From contig CAWCOA010000014.1 in NCBI GenBank assembly GCA_963797085.1, positions 1-64,000 of the forward strand: 64,000 nucleotides of DNA. The letters run 5' to 3'. Position 1 is the first letter of the stretch; each line of letters opens with the position of its first letter. The translations under genes were made by a program, and so were the position numbers. This DNA comes from JASJBU01 sp963797085 (GTDB lineage: Bacteria > Pseudomonadota > Gammaproteobacteria > Chromatiales > Chromatiaceae). The notes beneath the pieces are model-generated. The model ran no database searches. It was not told the DNA's origin and worked only from the letters and a program-made list of their open reading frames with translations. This document shows positions 37,273 through 47,284 of the stretch, piece by piece.

Positions 37273-38101
37273 GACTACCCAGGCCTATCAACAGACAGTT
37301 GATGGTTTCGAAACAGCCTTGGCAGGACGACATCCTTCAGCCCAGATTCATCGCTATTTTCCGGACAAAAACAACGCCGGGTTGGACGAATTCATGCAGC
37401 AGTTCGGGCAATCTCATCCAGAACTTGTCTTTATTTTGGGAATAAAGGCCATGCGACTGGCCCGCGAACGATTCCCCGGCCGGCCACTGGTTTGTGCATT
37501 TGTCATGGATGAGCAAAAGGTGGCGGCAGCAGCCAATGCCACCTACATCTCTATGCACATAAAACCGCAGACTCAATTTGATTGGCTGCTACGCTTTCTT
37601 CCCCATGCGAGACGTATCGGTGTGCTTTACGATCCACAACAAAACGCTCCTTGGATCAAAGCGGCAGAAAAATCAGCCCTTGCTGCTGAGCTGGAGTTGA
37701 TCCCGATCGCGGTAAACGCTCCCACCGATCTGCCGCCTGCACTAAAGACGCTAGCCCGGCGAGCCGATGTCCTGTTAGGCATCCCGGATAAGACGGTTTA
37801 TTCGCGGAAAACAGCAAAGGCAGTCCTGTTGTCATCATTTCGTAATCGCATACCGTTTATTGGTCTGTCCCAATCCTGGGTGAAGGCCGGGGCGCTGTAT
37901 GCCCTGGAAGCGGATTACAGCAAACTCGGGATACAGAGCGCCGCTTTGGCTATGCGGATCCTGGAGGGTGCGGCAGTCAGTGAACTCCCTCCAGCCTCCC
38001 CTGAAAAACTGGCCTATACGGTCAATCTGAAGACCGCGGAACATCTGAAAACCGATATCGCGAGCAACCTGCTTGATGCCGCGTCGAAGATATACCGATA
38101 G
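37184..38101 (+). CDS. ABC-type substrate-binding protein (ABC_sub_bind type)
   Basis: 305 residues: a hydrophobic leader (LAWGLLAMLALQGLECRA), then the two-lobed periplasmic-binding fold of the PF04392 type (RIAVISSKTTQAYQQTVDGF, LVFILGIKAMRLARERF, RRIGVLYDPQQNAPWIKAAE, DVLLGIPDKTVYS, IPFIGLSQSWVKAGALYALE). No permease or ATPase gene is near. It precedes a hybrid histidine kinase by 14 bases, so it probably delivers a signal. The start is uncertain: the TTG at 37184 is inside the truncated receptor gene and the native start may have been deleted. Confidence 0.82.
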   Translation: MAWGLLAMLALQGLECRAADPPRIAVISSKTTQAYQQTVDGFETALAGRHPSAQIHRYFPDKNNAGLDEFMQQFGQSHPELVFILGIKAMRLARERFPGRPLVCAFVMDEQKVAAAANATYISMHIKPQTQFDWLLRFLPHARRIGVLYDPQQNAPWIKAAEKSALAAELELIPIAVNAPTDLPPALKTLARRADVLLGIPDKTVYSRKTAKAVLLSSFRNRIPFIGLSQSWVKAGALYALEADYSKLGIQSAALAMRILEGAAVSELPPASPEKLAYTVNLKTAEHLKTDIASNLLDAASKIYR

Positions 38102-38115
38102 TCGAGGACTCTGAG

Positions 38116-40626
38116 ATGAAGATCCACGCCCTGAGCCTGACCAGTAAATTCAATTTCCTCTCGATCCTCTTGGTCTTACTGACATCCATCGCGATCGCTG
38201 CTTTTGTGACGCGCCATGAGTTGAATGCCAGCCTCGCGCAACTGCAGGAGCATGGCAAGAAAATGGCCGAGGTAGCGGCTCAACTCAGCGAGTACGGGAT
38301 CTACACAGAAGACCAGGAGAACCTCAGCCAGATCGCCGCGGGCATTCTCAGTGATGAGACCGTCTATGCCGCGTTCCTGAAACCGGATGTAGAGCCGATT
38401 CTTGAGAGATCTTCCTTAACCGACTTCGTACCCCCCAGGTTACAGAAAAACCCATCCATTAACGACTCACATAACACCAGTATGACGGTCAGTGAATTTA
38501 GCGCCGCCTCGGACCAATCAGCCTACCTGGATATCCTGGCGCCTGTGGTCAGCCATCAGTCAGATAACCTGGAGGGTATCGAACTGGATCTGGAGTCCGA
38601 AATCAGTACAGGGGAGATTATCGGCTTTGTACGACTGATCATCAGTCAGCAACCCATGCGTATACGGTTAGATCAGGCCCTGATGTCGATCCTCATTGTC
38701 ACCTGCCTGATCGTTCTGGTGGCAATCTTGTTAACCTTTCTCCTGACGCGTCGGATGATTGCCCCTTTGACCTCCTTGGTGCAAGCAACGGAGGAGATAT
38801 CCAAGGGCAGGCTGAATCACCGCCTTGAGGTCAAGACTAAGGATGAACTGAGCCAGCTGGCGCATAGTTTCAATCGCATGCTCGAGCATCTTCAGATCTC
38901 ACGGGAGAGAGAAGAGGAATACCAAGACTCCCTGGAGCGGAAGGTGGAAGAGCGAACGGTGGAATTAGTCACAGCAAAAGAGGCAGCGGAGGCTGCCAGT
39001 AAGGCGAAAAGTGAATTTCTCGCTACCATGAGTCACGAAATACGCACCCCCATGAACGGCGTGCTGGGAATGACCGAACTACTGCTAGGCACCGAATTAA
39101 AGTCCAATCAGCAACGGTTCGCCGAGACCATTCATCATTCCGGTGATGCACTGATGGTGATTATCAATGACATTCTGGATTTCTCGAAAATCGAAGCCGG
39201 TAAAATGGCCCTGGATTACCATGATCTGGATCTACCCCAACTGGTGGAGGAGTCTGCCAGTCTGCTTGCTGATCAAGCACATACCAAGGGACTGGAGCTG
39301 AATGTTGATATGCCGGTTGATATCCCAAACCTTTATCAAGGCGATGCCATGCGAATCCGGCAGATCCTGCTGAACCTGCTGGGCAATGCCATCAAATTCA
39401 CTCACCAGGGCGAGATTATCATCCGGGTCACACAAACCGGGCAGCAGGATCAGCGAACTGTGTTTCGTTTCGAGGTTGAAGATACCGGCATCGGCATGAC
39501 ACCTGCCACTCAGCAGCAAATTTTTGATGCATTCACCCAGGCAGACGGCTCGACTACCCGCCAGTATGGCGGAACCGGTCTGGGGCTGGCAATTTCCCGG
39601 CAACTGGTACTGCTGATGGGTGGTGAGATGGGTTTACGCAGTGAAGTGAATATAGGTTCCTGCTTCTGGTTCACCCTGCCATTGCAGCAGCAGCTAAACG
39701 AACCCGCAAGGCCTTTGGCGTCGCATAGTGACCTGACCGGACTGCGGGTCTTAATCGTCGATGATAATGCCACCAACCGGGAGATTCTGCGCAATATCGC
39801 CAAGACCTGGAAGATGGAAAGCGATCAGGTGGGAGGGGGGAAGCAGGCGCTGGAACTGCTGCAATCTGCCGAAAGCAACAGAAAACCGTACGACATTGCG
39901 CTCCTGGACTGGCATATGCCGGAAATGGATGGCATGCAACTGGCGCAGCTCATCCGTGCCGAGCCCGGATACCAGAGCATGCGTCTGGTCATGCTCAGTT
40001 CCGGAGGAGTCGGCGATGAACAGGCGCAGGCTGCGAAGGCTGGTATTGATCGTTATCTCAATAAACCGGTGCGTCAGTCTGAACTTCATGACTGTCTGAG
40101 CGAGTTGCAGGAAACACCACTTAATCGCAGGGGCGGTTCCACAGAGCCACAATCGGAAGTGGCAGTGGCCAGCTTTAATGCTCACATCCTGCTGGCTGAA
40201 GACAATAGGGTCAATCAGATTGTCGCCCAGGAAATACTCTATGTGCTCGGCTGCCAGGTGACGACGGTTGAAAACGGACTTGAAGCGGTAGAAGCCGTAT
40301 CAAATGAGGAATACGCTCTACTGTTGATGGACTGCCAGATGCCGGAACTGGATGGTTATGCGGCCACGCGCACCATCCGAGTACACGAGCAACAAAATGG
40401 CGGACAGCGAATTCCCATCATTGCACTCACGGCCAACGCGCTCGAAGGTGATCGTGAAAAGACACTTGCTAGCGGCATGGATGACTATCTGAGCAAACCA
40501 TTTACTCAGGAGCAACTGAGTGCGATTCTGTTGCGCTGGTTACCCGACAATACTGATACGATGCAAGATAAAAGAACCGGTGGGTCTGATCCTGCAGCTA
40601 GATCAATTATTGAGAATGGCTCCTGA
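38116..40626 (+). CDS. Hybrid histidine kinase with two receiver domains
   Basis: 836 residues: membrane helix (13-31), periplasmic sensor region (about 32-185), second helix (188-211), HAMP (about 212-265), HisKA with His307 in MSHEIRTPMNGVLG, HATPase (N, G1 and G2 boxes; GGTGLGLAIS), then two receiver domains (about 535-655 with LLDWHMPEMDGM, and about 685-805 with LLMDCQMPELDGY). No Hpt domain, so a separate phosphotransfer protein is needed. Ribosome site GAGGACTCTGAG before the ATG. Together with the binding protein upstream it forms a likely ligand-sensing pair. Confidence 0.93.
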   Translation: MKIHALSLTSKFNFLSILLVLLTSIAIAAFVTRHELNASLAQLQEHGKKMAEVAAQLSEYGIYTEDQENLSQIAAGILSDETVYAAFLKPDVEPILERSSLTDFVPPRLQKNPSINDSHNTSMTVSEFSAASDQSAYLDILAPVVSHQSDNLEGIELDLESEISTGEIIGFVRLIISQQPMRIRLDQALMSILIVTCLIVLVAILLTFLLTRRMIAPLTSLVQATEEISKGRLNHRLEVKTKDELSQLAHSFNRMLEHLQISREREEEYQDSLERKVEERTVELVTAKEAAEAASKAKSEFLATMSHEIRTPMNGVLGMTELLLGTELKSNQQRFAETIHHSGDALMVIINDILDFSKIEAGKMALDYHDLDLPQLVEESASLLADQAHTKGLELNVDMPVDIPNLYQGDAMRIRQILLNLLGNAIKFTHQGEIIIRVTQTGQQDQRTVFRFEVEDTGIGMTPATQQQIFDAFTQADGSTTRQYGGTGLGLAISRQLVLLMGGEMGLRSEVNIGSCFWFTLPLQQQLNEPARPLASHSDLTGLRVLIVDDNATNREILRNIAKTWKMESDQVGGGKQALELLQSAESNRKPYDIALLDWHMPEMDGMQLAQLIRAEPGYQSMRLVMLSSGGVGDEQAQAAKAGIDRYLNKPVRQSELHDCLSELQETPLNRRGGSTEPQSEVAVASFNAHILLAEDNRVNQIVAQEILYVLGCQVTTVENGLEAVEAVSNEEYALLLMDCQMPELDGYAATRTIRVHEQQNGGQRIPIIALTANALEGDREKTLASGMDDYLSKPFTQEQLSAILLRWLPDNTDTMQDKRTGGSDPAARSIIENGS

Positions 40627-40754
40627 TGCACATCTGTCCTGTCCATCACTGGCAGTCAGTGTGGTCATAAAGACCCCTGCCGAGGCGTAGCAGACAGTGC
40701 CATAGTTGTCAGTCAAGCCTAAACGTACTGTGCCAGCGGTCGATCGCTCGCTGC

Positions 40755-42728
40755 TTAGAAGGCGCCGGCTGGACTTTGGTCTGTCAACCAATAGAAGCGA
40801 AATGGCGGAATGACAAGCTGATCGTTGAACAGTGCTGGTGTTTCGCCGCTGGCCAGATCCTGCGGCTTGCCATATTGAAAGAGTCCCCGGTTACCCAGAT
40901 TCCCCAGATCAAAGAATTGTGGATTGGCATCAAAATTCGCCACCACCAGCACCGTTTCACTGGATCTTTCAGGGTGGCTGCGCAGGAAGACAAACAGATG
41001 CTCATTGTCTACCGCCAGCAGTTCCCGGTTATTGAAGTCGGCGAAGGCGGGTATCGACTTGCGTACTCCGATCAATCGCTGCAGACCGTCGAAGATGCGC
41101 TGCTCCACTGAACCGTGCTGATGGCGCAACTCGGCCTTCTGCCAGTCAATCCGTGGGCGGTGCATCCAACGATTGTCCCCGGCCTTGTTTTCATCCTCCA
41201 TGAAGCTGCAGTCATTCAGGGTGCCAATCTCGTCCCCGTAATAGAGCAGTGGAATGCCGCCAAATGAGAGGATCATACCGTGCAACATCAGGATCAACTT
41301 AACCGACCGATCGATGGCCGCGTCATCCTGCGCATCGAGGGCCGCTTCCAGGCCGACCAGTGAGGCCAGAGAGCCGGAGATGCGTGCGTCGCCGGTCTTG
41401 CCGTTGACCCCGAAGGGCTGGCCTCTGGCATCCGAATCTTCATACACCCCGGTGAAGTAATCCACCAGAAAACGCCGGTGGGAGATCGGCTCGTACCCGG
41501 CCCGCACGATGTCTGCGTTGTCAAAGCCCAGACCGATGTCATCGTGACAACGGATATAGTTGAGCCAGGTGGCGCGGTCAAGCTTGTTGGGCAGGCTTAA
41601 AATACCCTGATTCAGCAGCTTGGCGTTTTTGGTCGCCACCGAGTCCCACAACAGGGCCATGAAGGTGGCGTTGTAGGCGATCTCGCACTCCTTGGCGATC
41701 ACCGCGTCCTCACCAAAGTATTTAATGATTTCCGAGGGGGCGACGATCGCCTCAGCAATGAAAAGCACTCCCGGGGCTGTCACCTGGCAGCAGTCTTTCA
41801 TCATCTGCAGGATCAGGTGCGCCTCACGTTGGTTCTGACAGTTGGTGCCGATCTTCTTCCACAGGAACGCCACCGCATCCAGGCGCACGATGTCCGCACC
41901 CCGGTTCGCCCAGTAGAGGATCACATTGACCATCTCGGTGAAGACACTGGGATTGCTGTAATTGAGATCCCATTGGTAATTATTGAAGACGGTCATCGCC
42001 CATTGTCCCATGGCCTCATCCCAGGTGAAATTACCGGGGGAGGTTTCGGGGAAGATCTCGGGCATGGTCTCCTCGAACATGTCGGGTATGTCCCGGTCGG
42101 GAAAGACGTAGAAATAGTCCTGATATTTCTGCTCACCATTGCGCGCCTTCTGTACCCACTCATGTTCGTCAGAGGTGTGATTGACCACCACATCCAGGGT
42201 CAGCAGCATCTCCCGTTTACGCATCGAGTTGGTTAGTTCCTGCAGTTCCGTCAGACTGCCGACCCGCGGATCGATATCTAGAAAATCACTGACCGCGTAG
42301 CCACCGTCACTGGCCCCTTCCGGGCAGATCAACATCGGCATCACGTGCACCATGTTGACGCCCAGCTCCTGCAGATAGGCCAGATGCTCCTTCAGGCCCT
42401 GCAGACTGCCGGCAAAACCGTCTGCGTAGAGCGCCATACCCACCCATTCCTGGCTAAGGAACCAGTTGTGGTCCTGTTCCCTGGCCATGTCACTCTGTTC
42501 CAATTCCTCTGAACGTTCTATGTAGCGGCTCGCCATCACCTCCACCAGCTTGATCATTTGCTGCTTGAAATCCTCCCGGTGACCGTAGAGATGGTGAAAC
42601 AGGGAGTGGATGGCATAGAAATTCGCACCGAGTCGGGTATAGAAGTGGCGCAGATTCCTGCGACGAATTTCTGGTTTCAGTTCATCGAGAATCTCGTTCA
42701 ACAGCGAGTGGGATACCTGCTCGTACAT
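40755..42728 (-). CDS. ams: Amylosucrase
   Basis: 657 residues of glycoside hydrolase family 13, amylosucrase type: an N-terminal helical domain, then the barrel with DVVVNHTSDEHEW, catalytic nucleophile Asp284 (GADIVRLDAVAFLW), acid/base Glu326 (LFIAEAI) and Asp396 (CHDDIG). These lie close to the known positions in the Neisseria enzyme. It uses sucrose to build or extend alpha-1,4-glucan, releasing fructose, which the neighbouring kinase can phosphorylate. It is the last gene of the sucrose cluster. A MITE ends four bases upstream of the ATG, so the native ribosome site is now 270 bases away. Confidence 0.93.
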   Translation of the reverse strand: MYEQVSHSLLNEILDELKPEIRRRNLRHFYTRLGANFYAIHSLFHHLYGHREDFKQQMIKLVEVMASRYIERSEELEQSDMAREQDHNWFLSQEWVGMALYADGFAGSLQGLKEHLAYLQELGVNMVHVMPMLICPEGASDGGYAVSDFLDIDPRVGSLTELQELTNSMRKREMLLTLDVVVNHTSDEHEWVQKARNGEQKYQDYFYVFPDRDIPDMFEETMPEIFPETSPGNFTWDEAMGQWAMTVFNNYQWDLNYSNPSVFTEMVNVILYWANRGADIVRLDAVAFLWKKIGTNCQNQREAHLILQMMKDCCQVTAPGVLFIAEAIVAPSEIIKYFGEDAVIAKECEIAYNATFMALLWDSVATKNAKLLNQGILSLPNKLDRATWLNYIRCHDDIGLGFDNADIVRAGYEPISHRRFLVDYFTGVYEDSDARGQPFGVNGKTGDARISGSLASLVGLEAALDAQDDAAIDRSVKLILMLHGMILSFGGIPLLYYGDEIGTLNDCSFMEDENKAGDNRWMHRPRIDWQKAELRHQHGSVEQRIFDGLQRLIGVRKSIPAFADFNNRELLAVDNEHLFVFLRSHPERSSETVLVVANFDANPQFFDLGNLGNRGLFQYGKPQDLASGETPALFNDQLVIPPFRFYWLTDQSPAGAF

Positions 42729-42732
42729 AGAT

Positions 42733-43003
42733 TAGGGCCTGTTAGCAGTATGAGGATGCCCAGCGTTGTCTCTCCAATGAGACCAGTCAAGGCGCGTCAA
42801 GCGAAGTTTGGTCGATCCAAATGAGCGCGGCGCAACACCGAATGGTCTCATTGGAGAGACAACCCGAAGGGACGGGGCCATTTTTCCCCAAGGCGGCGTT
42901 ACACTTTCGTTCATGTGCGGCAAGTACACTACGCTCAGTGTGCCTTGCCCTGAGAAAAAATGGCCGCCGTCGATGGATATCCGCATAGTGTTAACAGGCC
43001 CTA
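42733..43003. mobile_element. MITE with TA flanks and 33-bp imperfect terminal inverted repeats
   Basis: Both ends read TAGGGCCTGTTA inwards, and about 27 of the first 33 bases match between ends. TA at each end fits a target duplication of the Tc1/mariner-IS630 type. Inside are a perfect 21-bp inverted repeat (42765-42785/42843-42863), GGCCATTTTT/AAAAATGGCC (42876-42885/42956-42965) and a smaller hairpin near 42919-42950. The 271 bases have no transposase; a 98-codon minus frame running through the element is not a real gene. The element lies exactly between the sugar kinase and amylosucrase genes. Confidence 0.85.
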
Positions 43004-43897
43004 CTCTTCTGTTGGTGTTAAACGCCAAGTGTCAATCAAGACTCGGTAAGTTTCAGGATCATTGATGGTTGCACCCCGTTGGCCAACCATCAGAGAAGCA
43101 AACGTTTGGGCTCTTTCCATGATCGACCCAAGGTCCCAGTTCTTTAATAAACCGAGGATACAGACAGAGGCAAAGGCATCTCCCGCCCCCACTGTATCAA
43201 CCACGCGGGCAGCCGGCGCTGGCAATGCTTCATGTAAACCAGCTTCTCGGTCTAGGGCAAATGCACCCCTCTCACCCCGAGTCACAATCACCCGGCTGAG
43301 GTTATGCCGCTGCATCAGGACGTCTGCTTTTCTTTGCAGATCACCTGATTCAGCCACCAGCATTTCCAGCTCATCACTATTGATTTTTACCCAGCTGGCA
43401 CCCTCAAGCAGCTCAGTCACCTGAGCCTCATTCCACCAGGGCGACCGGAGATTTACATCCATGAAGATTGGTGCAGTATGCTGCTGCACCAGCTGGTCGA
43501 GTGCAGCAGCAGATTCCGGCAGCCTGACTCCAAGGCTACCGTGGTAAATAAGTGTGGGCTGCATTGGCGGCATGGCATCGGCATGGATATGGTCGTAGGC
43601 CCGGTCCGCAACGATATCGAAACTCGGTTGCCCCGCATTCAGGGTCACTTTGACCTCACCCGTCGGGTGTGCGGAGTCCATTTGCAGGCCTGCCGTTGTC
43701 ATCTGCCAATGCTGCATGGTATCGCGGATCTGTCTGCCCTGAGGGTCATCTCCCACGCGGCTGATCAAAAGCGGGGCACAGCCAAATGCCTGCAGGTGCC
43801 AGGCCACATTGAAGGGGGCGCCACCAAGCACCCGGCTGCCATCCTCAAAACAGTCGAACAATACTTCACCAAAGACGACCGGGGCCGGCTCTATCAT
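43001..43897 (-). CDS. PfkB-family sugar kinase, probably fructokinase
   Basis: 298 residues: VVFGEVLFDCFEDG and GGAPFNVAWHLQAFG at the N-terminus, ATP/catalytic motif DTVGAGDAFAS with the catalytic Asp. The FGEVLFD...GGAPFN type and the amylosucrase/sucrose context point to fructose as substrate. AAGGAG lies upstream of the ATG at 43897. The present stop TAG is made by the target TA plus the first G of the MITE; without the element the stop would be TAA at the same codon, so the protein is unchanged. A 38-base gap separates it from the phosphatase gene. Confidence 0.9.
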   Translation of the reverse strand: MIEPAPVVFGEVLFDCFEDGSRVLGGAPFNVAWHLQAFGCAPLLISRVGDDPQGRQIRDTMQHWQMTTAGLQMDSAHPTGEVKVTLNAGQPSFDIVADRAYDHIHADAMPPMQPTLIYHGSLGVRLPESAAALDQLVQQHTAPIFMDVNLRSPWWNEAQVTELLEGASWVKINSDELEMLVAESGDLQRKADVLMQRHNLSRVIVTRGERGAFALDREAGLHEALPAPAARVVDTVGAGDAFASVCILGLLKNWDLGSIMERAQTFASLMVGQRGATINDPETYRVLIDTWRLTPTEE

Positions 43898-43935
43898 GTT
43901 TCCAATCTCCTTTGCGTACCGTGTATGTCTCTGAA

Positions 43936-44781
43936 TCAGTTATCGAACAGCCCGATCAGCTCCGGATGATAATGGGCCACCCCTTCCAGAATACCGGCGC
44001 TGTAATTACCATTCATGCCAAGAAACCCTCCCGCGGCCAGATAGAGCGCCTGTTTGTTACCGAATGCTTCAGCCGCTGCAGTGGCATCCACGACGACCGA
44101 TGGCATGGCATTGGCAACCAGCACGGATGGGATGGGGCTGGCCAGTACCGGTAAGTCATTACCACTGTCACCCGCAAACAGGGTGTCTGCCTGTGAAATG
44201 CCAAGACTGGCCTGAAGGAATTCCAAGGCATGCAGTTTGCTGGCGCACTTGGGCAATACATCGAGTAGACCGATTCCCGCCGGTTCATCGATGCTCCAGA
44301 TGAGGCTGGCCTGGATATGCTCCTCCTGCAGGCAATGTTGTATATCCACATCAAGTCGCCGATGGTCGGTATGCAACGGAAAATAATAGCTGAGCTTGAA
44401 TGTATTCTGCTTATTAACCTCCTGCAAACGCAACTGCGAAAAGTCACTCAGCAAGCCACTCAACTGATGGTGGCTGAAGCCATTCCAGTCCGGCGCGATC
44501 TCTTTCTGCCAGTCACTCCATACCTGCCACTCTCCACCGCGCAGGTCATAGATATTGGTTCCCACATCACTGATGACGAAATCAGGATTAGGCAGCCGAT
44601 AATTGTTTATGGCGCGTTCTATCCTGGCCCTGTCTCGTCCAGTGACGAAGGCCAGGATGATTTCCGGATGAGAAGCCAGGGCTGCGAAACGTTGCCGAGC
44701 CTGAGGCGACTCCGGTTGGGCTCCATTCGGCAAGAGCGTTCGGTCCAGGTCAGTGCAGAGTAAAAGAGAGAAGGATATCAC
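43936..44781 (-). CDS. spp: Sucrose-phosphate phosphatase-like HAD hydrolase
   Basis: 281 residues, HAD type IIB: motif I LLCTDLDRTLLPNG (nucleophile Asp), motif II AFVTGRD, the Lys of motif III and GDSGNDLPVL as motif IV. It should remove phosphate from sucrose-6-phosphate made by the synthase upstream. It starts with GTG at 44781, overlapping the TGA of the synthase by four bases (GTGA), so the two are coupled. Intact. Confidence 0.88.
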   Translation of the reverse strand: MISFSLLLCTDLDRTLLPNGAQPESPQARQRFAALASHPEIILAFVTGRDRARIERAINNYRLPNPDFVISDVGTNIYDLRGGEWQVWSDWQKEIAPDWNGFSHHQLSGLLSDFSQLRLQEVNKQNTFKLSYYFPLHTDHRRLDVDIQHCLQEEHIQASLIWSIDEPAGIGLLDVLPKCASKLHALEFLQASLGISQADTLFAGDSGNDLPVLASPIPSVLVANAMPSVVVDATAAAEAFGNKQALYLAAGGFLGMNGNYSAGILEGVAHYHPELIGLFDN

Positions 44782-46995
44782 CCGTCATTCTGCTCCAATG
44801 GCACTTGGCAGCTACGAAAAAAATCGTAATGGTCGAGTGCTTCGAGAATCCCCGCTGCCCCTGATTGTTCGGCAAAATAGATCCGTTCGACATCCTCCAG
44901 CTGAGACAGCTCCTCATGATGCCGATTGCCCACCACCACCGCCAATGTATTACCACGCATCATATCTTCATCAGCGCCTGAACCACCCGCAACCAGGATA
45001 TGGTCAAGAGGAATATCCCACCTGCCAGCCATGTAGCGCAGAGCCAAGCCCTTGGAGGCCCGAATCGGCAATATATCCAAGAACTGGCCGAATGAGATCG
45101 TTGCATTGACAGACTGCTCCTCTTGATGCAGCAGCTGATTGATCTCTTCCAGTGAAGGCGCCTTTTCTGGATCGATGTAGTAGCTGATTTTGAAGCGACT
45201 CTGCTCAGTCTTGGGTTGTTTCTCCAAACCCGGCAGTGATTCAAGGATGCGCCTTACCACCTGGGGCGTCCATTGTTTCTCGATATGCCGGGTCCAGGCA
45301 GTGTCCTCCGTGAGTTTGGGTGCATAGTGGATTTCTGTACCACCACTGGTGATCAACACGTCAGGTTCAGGGATCGAGTGTTTTTTCATCGCCTTGAGTG
45401 CGGAATCGAGCCGTCGACCCGTAGCAATTCCGAAGGAGGCGCACTTGCGGTTTGCGCGGATGACCCGGATCAGCTCGGGCAATGTGTCCAGATTACCCAG
45501 CAGGTTCTGATCCAGATCGGTAAAAATGGCCCGATCGTGATAGAGCATGGGGCGGCGGGTTTTGGGGGCTCGGGCCAGCGGTTCCGAGATACGCTGCGCA
45601 ATCGGCCGCACCATCTCCACGTAACCTCGCGCATGCGCCTCCCATGAGTAGAATTCACGCACGCCTTTGAGTCCCGCGGTTGAACGCTCTTGCCAGCGCT
45701 CCCAGTCCAGCAGGACCTCCTTGATACCTTCGGCGATAGCTTCTGTGTCCAGCGGATCCACCAGGACACCATTGCAACAATTATGAATGATGTCTCGAGG
45801 CCCGCCGTCTTCCGTAGCGACGATGGGCAAACCGCTGGCAGCGGCTTCGATCAGAGTCAAGCCAAAGGGTTCAGTCAACGCCGGATTGACAAATACCCCC
45901 CCCGAAAAAGCCGTCAGCCGATAGATCAGCGGCACATCATCAGCAGCATGGTGCTTTGGATAAGCCGCCCGCCCATACAAATCGTAGCGGTCGATCTGCA
46001 TCAGCAAATCCTCCAGTACTTCCTGAGCACCGGTGTCAAGATCGTGGATATCATCACGATTGCCAGCGACAACCACCAGGTTAGCCGCTTGCTGGAGCGC
46101 TGAATCTTCACCAAAGGCAGTAATCAGCGCTGAAATATTCTTGCGTGCGTCAGGGCGTGAGAGTGCAAGGATGATCGGCTTTTCAGGATCGCGCAGGAAG
46201 CGGCACAATTTCACCAGCGATATCTGATTGCCATTCCTTGCCTTCAGGAGGGTGGAAGCGTGTCAGATCGGTTCCGGGTGGGATGACCCGCATCTGATCA
46301 GGCTGATAGTAATCGTAGAGCTCATACTGCTCTTCGATTTCCTGGTTGGTACTGGTAATCACTCGTTCTGCCGCAGCCAGGGTTGTCTCCTCTGCGTCGA
46401 TTCGTCGGGCCATGCTGTAACGCTCTTCCACCTGAGCAGCATCAAGCCCTGAGGCCAACAGCCGGCGACGTTTGACGCGACCGAGTGAATGACCCGTATA
46501 GATCAAGGGAATTCCCAGCACATGGGAAAGCCGGCTCCCCACGTAACCCGCATCCGCATAATGACTGTGTATGAGATCCGGCAGACGATCCTGCGCATGA
46601 AGATAGTTAAAGGTATTGTCTACGAAGGCATCCAGATGATCCCAGAGCTGTTCTTTCGCGATATAACCCGATGGACCGGATTCAATGCGAATGATACGTG
46701 CACCATTACCCATATCCTCAACAGGCAGGGCATAATCTGCGCTAACGTCTGGATCCTCAACTTTGCGTGTCAGTAGATCGACCCGCGCCACGTCAGGGTG
46801 GTCCGCGAGGGCGCGCGCCAGTTCCACCACGTATTTGGTCTGCCCACCGGTATCCGCGTCTCGCCCCAATTCAAGCTGGTCTTCGCGTATCAATCCATGA
46901 ATACTGATTAAACAGAGATAAAGCCCTTCGCCTTCAAGCATTTGTGAGTCTTTTTCTATCAAGTTATCTCCCCTTTTGCTCTGATCTTGCTCCAT
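44778..46995 (-). pseudogene. sps: Sucrose-phosphate synthase, split by one frameshift
   Basis: A full-length GT4 sucrose-phosphate synthase with C-terminal HAD-like domain lies in two frames. 46995-46183 gives the N-terminal half (LISIHGLIREDQLELGRDAD, TGGQTKYVVELARAL, IHSHYADAG, YTGHSLGRVKRRRLL, PPGTDLTRFHPPEG). 46214-44778 gives the donor-binding half (CRFLRDPEKPIILALSRPD, TEPFGLTLIEAAASG) and the phosphatase-like end. The shift lies near 46215-46235, just before the conserved RFLRDPEKP. All motifs are otherwise intact. The gene is either freshly dead or carries a sequencing error. It joins UDP- (or ADP-)glucose to fructose-6-phosphate. Confidence 0.88.
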
Positions 46996-47284
46996 TGTAA
47001 ACCGTACGAGTTATATTGTGCTGTCAAGATTTGCGGATAATCTAGCCGCATATGGCTTTCCGCCAGTCGCTTACCGACTTAGTTTTCTGATGTGAGTTTG
47101 ATTTCCCAGAGTTGGCAGGGCTGCTTATGTCACTGCAGTTCAATAGGGCTGATTGTGACGCAATCCAAGAATTTGGCCTTTATAACCTACTTCACACCAG
47201 CCTGTTCAATTTGGCGTTCCGGACACTATAAATTCGAAGCCTGGACAATTCAGCATATTTTCCTTCATCCAGCTACGGCCTTGC

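Noticed and set aside
42732..43028. 98-codon minus-strand frame through the MITE
   Set aside because: It runs through the element from end to end, including its terminal repeats and palindromes, and has no ribosome site; such frames come with the repeat and are not genes.
46996..47284. Possible gene between sucrose-phosphate synthase and the exported DsrE-like gene
   Set aside because: An 80-codon plus-strand frame here has no start signal or family resemblance and overlaps the DsrE-like gene's end.
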